A stretch of 8,743 nt of DNA, from the NCBI GenBank assembly GCA_903824735.1, contig CAIJXO010000014.1:1-8743 (forward strand), read 5' to 3'. This DNA is from an uncultured bacterium. GTDB taxonomy: Bacteria > Patescibacteriota > Minisyncoccia > Phycocordibacterales > GWA1-40-21. The first letter of the stretch is position 1, and each line of letters opens with the position of its first letter. The notes beneath the pieces are model-generated. The model saw nothing but the letters and a program-made list of their open reading frames with translations, was not told where the DNA came from and made no database searches. This document shows, piece by piece, positions 1 to 5,405 of this stretch. Position numbers and translations under genes: made by a program.

Positions 1-65
1 ACACGCATAAATTGAGTCCTACTTTTATTACAACTTTTTTAGACTGCCATTTGAGCTAAGGGCGG
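1..65 (-). pseudogene. Degenerate tRNA-Thr-like remnant (tentative, cut by window edge)
   Basis: On the minus strand a segment resembles a tRNA with standard position spacing. A 7-nt acceptor-like stretch (65-59) is followed by TA, then a D-arm-like TAGCTCAAATGGCAG (58-44). A 7-nt loop GTTGTAA (34-28) follows, with U33 and anticodon TGT (Thr) in the expected place. The stems do not hold: the D stem is mostly mismatched, the anticodon stem would be A opposite A, and the T loop reads ATTTATG instead of TTCRANY. The 3' acceptor half lies outside the window. It sits 59 nt downstream of tRNA-Leu on the same strand, so a decayed third member of the tRNA cluster is possible. Chance similarity of one D-arm-like stretch cannot be excluded. 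Confidence 0.2.
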
Positions 66-124
66 ATGACTTTTTTACCGACAGAATGAATCTACCACAC
101 TTTTGGTCTTTTTCAAACTGTCTG

Positions 125-206
125 TGCCCGGAGTGGGAATCGAACCCACATCCCTTTCGAGACACGATTTTAAGTCGTGCGCGTATACCAGTTCCGCCAT
201 CCGGGC
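125..206 (-). tRNA. tRNA-Leu (anticodon UAA)
   Basis: The minus strand folds as a class II tRNA of 82 nt. The 7-bp acceptor stem GCCCGGA/TCCGGGC is perfect, the anticodon stem is CACGA/TCGTG, and the loop CTTAAAA gives anticodon TAA (plus 170-172). The extra arm is TCTC-GAAA-GGGA, and the T arm is GTGGG-TTCGATT-CCCAC. The long variable arm and anticodon identify leucine. The discriminator is A and no CCA is encoded (the next bases are CAGA), so a CCA-adding enzyme must complete it. It lies 4 nt after tRNA-Cys and is probably cut from the same transcript. Confidence 0.97.
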
Positions 207-210
207 AATG

Positions 211-282
211 AGGCCTGGGGCGGAATTGAACCGCCGTATATTCCTTTTGCAGAGGAATGCCTTACCACTTGGCTACCAGGCC
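211..282 (-). tRNA. tRNA-Cys (anticodon GCA)
   Basis: A 72-nt class I tRNA on the minus strand. The acceptor GGCCTGG/CCAGGCC is perfect, the D stem is GCC/GGC, the anticodon stem is TTCCT/AGGAA, and the loop CTGCAAA gives anticodon GCA (plus 248-250). The T arm is GGCGG-TTCAATT-CCGCC. The discriminator is U, the identity base expected for tRNA-Cys, and CCA is not encoded. The 5' end is only 11 nt past the rbfA stop codon with no terminator between, so it is probably co-transcribed with infB-rbfA and released by RNase P. Confidence 0.97.
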
Positions 283-293
283 GAATCTCTATC

Positions 294-623
294 TTAATTT
301 TTTATTGTGATTTCGTCAATTCTCTGGCGATGCTTTTCACCGCGATCGATATCGAAATGAAAATATGGCATACGCCCGGCTTTGACTTTTTTATTGATAT
401 ACTCGCGAAACTCTCCAAGCTGTCGGCGGGCAAATTCGAGGGCGGCATCCGCTTTATCATCCGGCAGGACGGTAAACAAGATAGTCGCTTCTTTCGCTTC
501 ATTGGCTAGCTTCACATCGGTGACGGTAATCAAAGAAGCACCGTTTGACTCTCTTTGTAAGAATTCGGCGGCCCACTTCTTGATCTGATCGATTAATTTT
601 TCATCACGAAAGGTCGTAGTCAT
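294..623 (-). CDS. rbfA: Ribosome-binding factor A (30S maturation factor)
   Basis: RbfA is a small KH-fold protein that binds the 30S subunit near helix 1 of 16S rRNA during late maturation and cold adaptation. The 109-residue product has the family layout: an N-terminal helix ending in a hydrophobic strand (ITVTDVKLANEAKEATILFTVL, residues about 32-53), a helix rich in Ala/Arg/Leu (EFARRQLGEFREYI), then a C-terminal strand around RMPYFHFDID and a closing RIDEI helix. The length is at the short end for the family. Its ATG follows the infB stop codon by one base, so translation is likely coupled, and infB-rbfA is a widely conserved pair. No separate Shine-Dalgarno is needed or seen. tRNA-Cys follows 11 nt after the stop. 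The assignment rests on motif layout plus gene order. Confidence 0.88.
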   Translation of the reverse strand: MTTTFRDEKLIDQIKKWAAEFLQRESNGASLITVTDVKLANEAKEATILFTVLPDDKADAALEFARRQLGEFREYINKKVKAGRMPYFHFDIDRGEKHRQRIDEITIKN

Positions 624-624
624 T

Positions 625-2130
625 TTATTTTTGGGTTATAGTAAACGCTTCTAATTTATCACCGGGTGCGGGGGTAATATTGGCTTGTAACTGACAACCA
701 AATTCCACACCGGTACGTACTTCACTGACTTTCTCTTTCATTTGCTGAAGTTCACGAATTCTTCCTTTTCCCACTTCCACTTCTTTACGCATGATTTTAA
801 CTTCATCACCAACTTTGATTTCACCCTCCTCAACACGGGCGCCGATCACATTTTTGTCTTTAACAGCACTAAAGAATTTTAGAACTTTAGCGCGAGCGGT
901 GATCTCGACGACATCTATTTTTGGAGTCTTGGATAGCGCCACCTCGGCCAGCCATTCGGTCAATTTGTAAATGATGTCAAAGATTTTTATAGTGACGCCC
1001 GCTTTTTCCGCCACCGCTTGGGCCTTGGAATCGGCTTTGATATTGAAACCAAGCACAATCGAATCCGCTCGGCCAGCAAGTAAGTTTATATCATTTTCGG
1101 AAATGTCACCAACCCCGAAGCTTACAACTTTAACTTTCATCCGGTCAGTTTTGATTTTGTTCAATTCGTGCTCGATACCTTCAATTGAGCCCATCACATC
1201 AGCCTTGATGACGACATTGATTATCCCCGAAGTGTTTTCCTCTTCACCTTCGGCGCTAGTTGTATTTGTCTTACAAACTATTTTAGGTTCTTGATAATTG
1301 GCGATATATTCAAGCGCCACCTCTTTGTCAGTAAAAGTTTTAAAGACGTTCCCAACTTTCGGTAAGCTATCGAAACCGATAATGCGAATAGGGGAAGAGA
1401 AAGTGGCCTCGGTGATTTTCTTGCCCAGAAAGTTTTCCATAATACGCACGGGGGCTAAAGCTTTACCACAGGCGACAAACATTCCATTTTTTATTGAGCC
1501 GTCTTTGACAATCATTGTGGCGGAAATCCCTTTCTGCTTATCCATATTGGCTTCAATTACGACACCCTCGGCATCTTTATTGGTGTCGCCCTTGAGCTCC
1601 TCCACTTCAGCGACCAAAAGCATTAAATCCAATAAATCGCTCACACCCTGACCGGTTTTGGCGGAAATAGGCATAAAGGGGACAGTACCGCCGTAGCCCT
1701 CAAGGTATATCTCATTTTCAGCAAGATTAACTTTAGTCTTGTCGATATCGGCACCGGGCTTGTCGATTTTATTTATGGCGACAACAAACGGCGTATTGCT
1801 CTCTTTGATACAATTCATCGCTTCGATAGTTTGCTTTTTTACGCCGTCTTCGGCGGAGACGACTAGAACGGCAATGTCGGCCACACTAGCACCGCGCTGG
1901 CGGATCTTGGAAAAACTCTCGTGCCCTGGTGTATCTAAGAAAGTAATCTTTTTGCCATTGTGCACGACTTCGTACGCCGAAATCTTTTGGGTAATACCAC
2001 CCGCTTCTTTGTCGACAATATTTGTTTTACGAATGTAATCTAGGAGTGTACTTTTACCATGGTCAATATGCCCCATGATACAAATCACGGGTGGACGCTC
2101 GATGTGCTTTTGTGCGTTCGCTTTCTCCAT
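625..2130 (-). CDS. infB: Translation initiation factor IF-2 (short form)
   Basis: IF-2 is the GTPase that brings fMet-tRNA to the 30S start site and promotes subunit joining. All G motifs are present: GHIDHGKST (residues 20-28), EAGGITQ with the switch I threonine (42-48), DTPGHESF (66-73), NKID (120-123) and SAKTGQG (156-162). They are followed by the beta-barrel domain II, the IF-2-specific domain III with GVGDISENDINLL, and a C-terminal tRNA-binding barrel. At 501 residues it starts only about 19 residues before the P-loop, so the long N-terminal region of typical bacterial IF-2 (700-1000 residues) is missing. It is not truncated: all core domains and a clean stop are present, as known from reduced genomes and organelles. 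The gene lies 23 nt after the DUF4446 gene and 1 nt before rbfA. No clear Shine-Dalgarno precedes the ATG. Confidence 0.97.
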   Translation of the reverse strand: MEKANAQKHIERPPVICIMGHIDHGKSTLLDYIRKTNIVDKEAGGITQKISAYEVVHNGKKITFLDTPGHESFSKIRQRGASVADIAVLVVSAEDGVKKQTIEAMNCIKESNTPFVVAINKIDKPGADIDKTKVNLAENEIYLEGYGGTVPFMPISAKTGQGVSDLLDLMLLVAEVEELKGDTNKDAEGVVIEANMDKQKGISATMIVKDGSIKNGMFVACGKALAPVRIMENFLGKKITEATFSSPIRIIGFDSLPKVGNVFKTFTDKEVALEYIANYQEPKIVCKTNTTSAEGEEENTSGIINVVIKADVMGSIEGIEHELNKIKTDRMKVKVVSFGVGDISENDINLLAGRADSIVLGFNIKADSKAQAVAEKAGVTIKIFDIIYKLTEWLAEVALSKTPKIDVVEITARAKVLKFFSAVKDKNVIGARVEEGEIKVGDEVKIMRKEVEVGKGRIRELQQMKEKVSEVRTGVEFGCQLQANITPAPGDKLEAFTITQK

Positions 2131-2153
2131 ATTGATTTTTGGTAAAGGTAAAA

Positions 2154-2621
2154 CTATTTCTCATTGATCGAATTTTGAGCTTTGGTTAAAGCCTCTTTTT
2201 CTTCATTGGTTAATTCGTACTCGGATTTGAAATTTTTGATTGGTTTGGAGAATATACTGACATGATCGCGTGAATACATACTGGATAGGATAACACCGTT
2301 TTTCTCTTCATTAAGAAAAGCAGTGGCAAAGCTTTGATTACCACCAGAGCCGTCACCCTTAAATGGATTGAAGCGAATCGTTTCCACACCAGCGACAGTT
2401 TTCTTTAATCTGGAATCATGGTTGCGGAAAGTACTCTCAGCGGTGTTCTTGAATTTTTTTAGTTCAAGAATCTCATTTTCAAGCTGGCCAAAGCTTTCGT
2501 CTAGACTTTTACTCTTACCGATGAGTAATTTACCCAGCTTATTTTGCAGCCAAATAATCCAAATAAAGAAAATAAGTATGACTAGCGCCAAAGCGCCTAA
2601 AACGTATATTTCAAACGACAT
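2154..2621 (-). CDS. DUF4446 family membrane-anchored protein
   Basis: A 155-residue protein of unknown function. One hydrophobic helix (residues about 6-25, VLGALALVILIFFIWIIW) should anchor it with the bulk in the cytoplasm. A charged coiled-coil-like stretch (about 37-75, heptad-like Leu/Phe) follows, then the DUF4446 core: a VETIRFNPF segment (79-87), a Gly-rich turn GDGSGGNQSFATAFL (89-103), GVILSSMYSRDHVSIFSKPI (109-128) and a final KSEYELTNEEKEA. The frame stays open 23 codons further upstream. The ATG at 2621 was chosen because it places the transmembrane helix at the N terminus as in the family and because a TATAAT box at 2632-2637 lies inside the longer version. It is the first gene of the minus-strand operon with infB and rbfA. 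The role is not known; a cell-envelope or scaffold role is inference only. Confidence 0.85.
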   Translation of the reverse strand: MSFEIYVLGALALVILIFFIWIIWLQNKLGKLLIGKSKSLDESFGQLENEILELKKFKNTAESTFRNHDSRLKKTVAGVETIRFNPFKGDGSGGNQSFATAFLNEEKNGVILSSMYSRDHVSIFSKPIKNFKSEYELTNEEKEALTKAQNSINEK

Positions 2622-2631
2622 ACAGTTAGAG

Positions 2632-2660
2632 ATTATACAGTATTTCGGCCGATTTGCAAA
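2632..2660 (-). promoter_or_regulatory. Promoter of the DUF4446-infB-rbfA-tRNA operon
   Basis: On the minus strand a perfect -10 box TATAAT (2637-2632) lies 17 nt after TTTGCA (2660-2655), a 4/6 match to the -35 consensus. Ten nucleotides separate the -10 box from the ATG at 2621, so the transcript would have a leader of only a few bases or none. A 21-bp conserved element (2672-2692) lies just upstream of the -35. Confidence 0.6.
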
Positions 2661-2671
2661 GGTGTGACTAA

Positions 2672-2692
2672 CCTCGGGTGAGTTATACACAG
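2672..2692 (+). repeat. Left copy of 21-bp inverted repeat with DnaA-box-like core
   Basis: It reads CCTCGGGTG followed by AGTTATACACAG and contains a perfect TTATNCACA at 2683-2691. The reverse complement of 3325-3345 matches it at 19 of 21 positions; the two differences are A/G transitions at repeat positions 10 and 16. Weaker similarity continues inward for about ten bases (AG-GATT). It lies 11 bp outside the -35 of the DUF4446 promoter and 27 bp before the extended -10 of the NYN gene. It could be a regulatory site or the end of a cassette. Confidence 0.7.
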
Positions 2693-2719
2693 TTAGCGAT
2701 TAAGGCAGCCAGATTTTGA

Positions 2720-2728
2720 TGCTAGAAT
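2720..2728 (+). promoter_or_regulatory. Extended -10 promoter of the NYN gene
   Basis: TGCTAGAAT fits the extended -10 pattern TGnTATAAT with one mismatch. Only 8 nt separate it from the GTG at 2737, so transcription would begin at or next to the start codon and the mRNA would be leaderless. No convincing -35 is visible (TTAAGG at 2700-2705 is weak), which is common for extended -10 promoters. No Shine-Dalgarno is present. Confidence 0.5.
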
Positions 2729-2736
2729 AGGCCGCC

Positions 2737-3264
2737 GTGAAAATTACCGAAAATAATGTGGCCTATATTGATGGGGCAAATCTATATAACGGAACAAGAA
2801 ATTTGTCATGGGATTTTGACTACGGTCGTTTTCGCATTTGGTTAAGTGAGAAATATAAAATCAAGAAGGCATATTTATTTCTGGGTTTAATTCTAAAGTA
2901 TGCTGATTTGTACAATGATTTAAGAAGAAAAGGTTATACTTTGGTATTTAAAGAAGTCATCTATGATCAAAAGGGAAAAGCCAAGGGAAATTGTGATGCT
3001 GATATCGTTGTTTTGGCGATGAAAAATTACTATGAACGTAAGTTTGAAAATGTTGTATTGGTATCAAGTGACGGTGACTTTTCTTCACTGGTTAACTTCC
3101 TACACGGTAGGGATAAATTACTTTCCGTAATATCGTCCTATGAAAGTGATAAGTGTTCCATTTTACTTAAGAAAACTGGAGTAAAAATTTCTTATATTGC
3201 TGATCAAAGAAATATATTGGAGGCTATAAATAAAAAAGCCCCCGATGAGGACGAAACCTCATAA
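2737..3264 (+). CDS. NYN domain protein (LabA/DUF88-like putative ribonuclease)
   Basis: A 175-residue single-domain NYN protein, a PIN-like fold that usually cleaves RNA using a metal held by clustered Asp residues. The expected acidic residues are present: D12 in the opening strand AYIDGANLY (9-17), D87 and D89 in NCDADIVVLAM (85-95), and D112 and D114 in SSDGDFSSLV (110-119). The core layout of LabA/DUF88 proteins is therefore intact. The start is a GTG: no ATG lies between it and the AYIDGANL strand, and an extended -10 box sits 8 nt upstream. The last ten codons and the stop form the 5' part and stem of an intrinsic terminator. The gene is a single-gene unit, looks more AT-rich than its neighbours, and is bracketed by an inverted repeat. 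The RNA target is unknown. Confidence 0.85.
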   Translation: MKITENNVAYIDGANLYNGTRNLSWDFDYGRFRIWLSEKYKIKKAYLFLGLILKYADLYNDLRRKGYTLVFKEVIYDQKGKAKGNCDADIVVLAMKNYYERKFENVVLVSSDGDFSSLVNFLHGRDKLLSVISSYESDKCSILLKKTGVKISYIADQRNILEAINKKAPDEDETS

Positions 3265-3274
3265 GGGTCTTTTT
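3232..3274 (+). terminator. Intrinsic terminator overlapping the NYN stop codon
   Basis: An A-run (3232-3237) and CCC lead into the stem ATGAGG (3245-3250), loop ACGAAA, stem CCTCAT (3257-3262), then AAGGG and a T-run (3270-3274). The outer CCC/GGG and A/T pairs lengthen the stem. The NYN stop codon TAA (3262-3264) lies in the 3' arm. The A-run gives a T-run on the other strand, so the structure could also stop minus-strand transcription, although no minus-strand gene lies immediately to its right. Confidence 0.8.
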
Positions 3275-3324
3275 CGTAAGAGTAATAAAAGTATAGCACC
3301 AACAAAAAAATACACAATCCCTCT

Positions 3325-3345
3325 CTGTGCATAACCCACCCGAGG
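3325..3345 (-). repeat. Right copy of 21-bp inverted repeat with DnaA-box-like core
   Basis: On the plus strand it reads CTGTGCATAACC followed by CACCCGAGG. The minus strand contains a perfect TTATGCACA (3334-3326). It is the inverted partner of 2672-2692 with 19/21 identity. It lies 52 nt before the cysteine desulfurase ATG, while the left copy lies 50 nt before the DUF4446 ATG, and both copies have the same orientation relative to the gene they face. Confidence 0.7.
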
Positions 3346-3380
3346 CTCCGCCTTGTATTTATTTGCCTTTACCTTTATTT

Positions 3381-3389
3381 TGTTCTAAA
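3381..3389 (+). promoter_or_regulatory. Weak candidate promoter of the cysteine desulfurase gene
   Basis: TGTTCTAAA resembles an extended -10 box (TG, one base, then TCTAAA, 4/6). It ends 8 nt before the ATG at 3398, the same spacing as at the NYN promoter. The -35 region (TTTGCC near 3362-3367) is poor. GAGGT at 3392-3396 resembles a Shine-Dalgarno but is only 1-2 nt from the ATG, too close for normal use. Confidence 0.3.
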
Positions 3390-3397
3390 TTGAGGTA

Positions 3398-4573
3398 ATG
3401 AAGAAGGTGATTTATTTAGACAATGCCTCAACCACCCCCGTCCGTAAGGAGGTGCTTTCGGCTATGAAGCCATTCTGGTCAGAGAATTTTGGTAATCCAA
3501 GTTCCATCACTAAAATGGGGGTTTTAGCCCGCAAAGCAGTTGAACAAGCGCGGATGACTATCGCCGAGTGCTTGCTAAGAAGACCAAATGAGGTTACTTT
3601 CACTGGCGGCGGAACGGAATCAAACAATCTCGCTATTTTGGGTGCAGTAGGCTATTTAGAGAAACGGGGAAGTAAGATTTCTGATCTACACTTCATCACA
3701 ACTAAAATCGAACACAGCTCAGTCCTCGAATGTTTTAAAGAATTGGAAAGAAGGGGGGCGCAAGTCGATTATTTGGGAGTGCAAGAAAATGGTTTGATTG
3801 ATCTGAAAGAATTACGTAAGGCGATTAAGTCGAATACTGTTCTAGTTTCGATTGCTTATGCGAATAATGAAATCGGAACAGTTCAGCCAATTAGAGATAT
3901 TGCCAAAGAGGTGAGACACGCTCGTAAAGAAAAAGAATTGCCTTACTTTCACACTGACGCCAGCCAGGCGGGACTTTATCTGGATTTAAATGTAAACCAG
4001 CTCGGCGTCGATCTTATGACTTTAGACGGTCAGAAAATTTATGGACCAAAGGATGTCGGAGCTTTGTTTGTGAAAGCGGGTGTAAATATTTCCCCGATTA
4101 CTTTTGGTGGTGGACAAGAAAAAGGTTTACGTTCAGGAACGGAGAATGTGCCACTGATTGTCGGACTAGCTAAAGCCTTTGAACTAGCGCGAAAAGATTT
4201 TGAAAAAACAGCCAAGAAAGTAAAGAACGTTCGTGATTATTTTTGGCAAAAATTACAAAGGCAGATTCCAAGCGCCGTGCTGAATGGCGATGGGGAAAAC
4301 AGATTGCCAAACAATCTAAACTTTTCGATTCCCGGTATTGATCCAGAATTCACCGTGTTGTGTTTAGATGAAGCAGGAATTGTTTGTTCCACGAAAAGTG
4401 CCTGTGATCATGATGCGGATGAAAGTTTTGTTGTCCGCGCGCTTGGTAAAAGCGATGAAATTGTGAAGTCGGCCTTACGTTTTTCTCTCGATTCTAAAGT
4501 GACCAGAAGAGATATTGATTTTGCGGTAAAAAAGCTCTATAATATAATTTATGGACATGGAAAAACTCACTAA
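3398..4573 (+). CDS. Cysteine desulfurase (IscS/NifS-like, PLP-dependent)
   Basis: The enzyme removes sulfur from L-cysteine as a persulfide and passes it on to Fe-S cluster or tRNA-thiolation acceptors. The 391 residues cover the full class V aminotransferase fold. Visible features are YLDNASTTP (6-14), GGGTESNN (70-77), the PLP-stacking His106 in IEHSSVL, NNEIGTVQP (156-164), PLP-binding Asp187 in HTDASQAG, the Schiff-base Lys213 in GQKIYGPK, GGGQEKGLRSGTENV (237-251) and the catalytic Cys336 in STKSACDHDADESFVVRALG. Most IscS proteins have His before the lysine (SGHK); here it is Gln. No iscU, sufE-like or thiouridylase gene is in the window, so the sulfur acceptor is unknown. The 3' end overlaps the next gene by 17-23 nt. 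The start was chosen because YLDNAST follows closely. Confidence 0.93.
   Translation: MKKVIYLDNASTTPVRKEVLSAMKPFWSENFGNPSSITKMGVLARKAVEQARMTIAECLLRRPNEVTFTGGGTESNNLAILGAVGYLEKRGSKISDLHFITTKIEHSSVLECFKELERRGAQVDYLGVQENGLIDLKELRKAIKSNTVLVSIAYANNEIGTVQPIRDIAKEVRHARKEKELPYFHTDASQAGLYLDLNVNQLGVDLMTLDGQKIYGPKDVGALFVKAGVNISPITFGGGQEKGLRSGTENVPLIVGLAKAFELARKDFEKTAKKVKNVRDYFWQKLQRQIPSAVLNGDGENRLPNNLNFSIPGIDPEFTVLCLDEAGIVCSTKSACDHDADESFVVRALGKSDEIVKSALRFSLDSKVTRRDIDFAVKKLYNIIYGHGKTH
4515..4548 (+). promoter_or_regulatory. Internal promoter before the pseudoprotease-clp genes
   Basis: TTGATT (4515-4520, 4/6) is followed after 17 nt by TATAAT (4538-4543). A second perfect TATAAT overlaps it at 4543-4548. 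The boxes end 7 nt before the ATG at 4551 and 8 nt before the ATG at 4557 respectively. This promoter lies inside the end of the desulfurase gene and would give a leaderless mRNA for the next genes. Part of the AT-richness is imposed by coding of KLYNII, so this is a prediction. Confidence 0.5.
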
Positions 4574-5396
4574 ACAGCAGATCGTTCTTGTCACCTTACT
4601 GGTGAGCTTTGTGACGTCAATTGCGACGGGTATTGTAACTGTTGCTCTTATGGATCAAGCACCACCAGGTGTGACCCAAACTATTAATCGTGTCGTCGAA
4701 AGAACTGTCGAAAAAGTAGTTACTCCGCCATCGACTGGTAATGCCGCCGCAGTAATCACTCGCGAGACTGTCGTAGTTAAAGAAGACGATAAGATTGTCG
4801 AGTCAGTTGATAAGAATAAAGTCAGCGTCGCCCGAATTTATACTGATACGCGCCGAGAAGGTGAACGTGTCTTTGTTGGTCTTGGCACGATTGTCACTAA
4901 AGAAGGTTTAGTTGCTACAGGGGAAGTCTTTGGTGATACACGGGCAAAATATGTCATAACAACCAATGGTATTGATTTCTATCCGGTCGTAGTCTTACCG
5001 AAGAAAGACGAAACCAATCTCTATTTTCTAAAAGTAGTTCAAGATGAAAAGAATCCAATCACTTTTGTGCCGGTTGTGTTTTCTGACTCAAATAGTCTAA
5101 AGCTTGGACAGACCATAATTGCTTGGGGAGGTGATACTAGGAATTCTGTTTCAACGGGAATTATCTCGAGCTTGATTGATACCGAGACTGCCGTCGCTTC
5201 AGGTTCGACCTCTACGGCACCAACTCGTAATATTATTGGCCTCATGACTAATAATAATCTATCTGATAGTATAGCGGGCGGTCCGTTACTTAACCTCTAC
5301 GGTGAGACGATTGGTATCAGAGTTAGTGCAAACATTTCTGATCAATTTATTTTTTTGCCGGTTAATATCTTGAAGCAAGAAATAATCGGCCTTTAA
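4551..5396 (+). CDS. Membrane-anchored HtrA/trypsin-like protein, probable pseudoprotease
   Basis: A 281-residue protein with one N-terminal transmembrane helix (about 10-33), a Val/Thr/Pro-rich linker (about 35-75) and an extracytoplasmic chymotrypsin-like double barrel (about 90-280), with no PDZ domain. The fold is indicated by GLGTIVTKEGLVAT (110-123), ETNLYFLKV (154-162), LGQTIIAWG (185-193), VSTGIISSL (200-208) and AGGPLLNLYGETIGI (242-256), which follow the S1C/HtrA order. The usual catalytic residues look replaced: His of TNxHVV by a GEV segment (E125), Asp of TDLAVLK by N156, and Ser of GNSGGPL by A242. It is probably inactive as a protease and may bind peptides or act as a scaffold. 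Start choice: ATG 4551 and ATG 4557 both fit. It overlaps the desulfurase gene and ends 9 nt before the Clp ATPase gene, which suggests a shared proteostasis role. Confidence 0.8.
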   Translation: MDMEKLTKQQIVLVTLLVSFVTSIATGIVTVALMDQAPPGVTQTINRVVERTVEKVVTPPSTGNAAAVITRETVVVKEDDKIVESVDKNKVSVARIYTDTRREGERVFVGLGTIVTKEGLVATGEVFGDTRAKYVITTNGIDFYPVVVLPKKDETNLYFLKVVQDEKNPITFVPVVFSDSNSLKLGQTIIAWGGDTRNSVSTGIISSLIDTETAVASGSTSTAPTRNIIGLMTNNNLSDSIAGGPLLNLYGETIGIRVSANISDQFIFLPVNILKQEIIGL

Positions 5397-5405
5397 TCAA
5401 ACCAT

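Noticed and set aside
66..124. Terminator for the minus-strand tRNA cluster
   Set aside because: Downstream of tRNA-Leu the minus strand has A-runs but no stem followed by a T-run; the GACAG/CTGTC pair is short and widely spaced.
103..509. Plus-strand open frames across the tRNA pair and antisense to rbfA
   Set aside because: The encoded GVGIEPTS-like and GGIEPP-like peptides are typical false translations of tRNA antisense strands; the tRNAs and rbfA on the minus strand explain the region.
971..2038. Plus-strand open frames of about 100 codons inside infB
   Set aside because: They are low-complexity Ser/Ile/Thr-rich shadows of a conserved minus-strand gene.
2622..2690. Upstream extension of the DUF4446 protein by 23 residues
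   Set aside because: The extension would contain the TATAAT promoter box and push the transmembrane helix inward; the ATG at 2621 gives the usual family layout.
2683..3334. A replication origin, suggested by two DnaA-box matches
   Set aside because: There are only two boxes about 640 bp apart on either side of a gene, no AT-rich unwinding tract beside a box cluster, and no dnaA, dnaN or parAB nearby.
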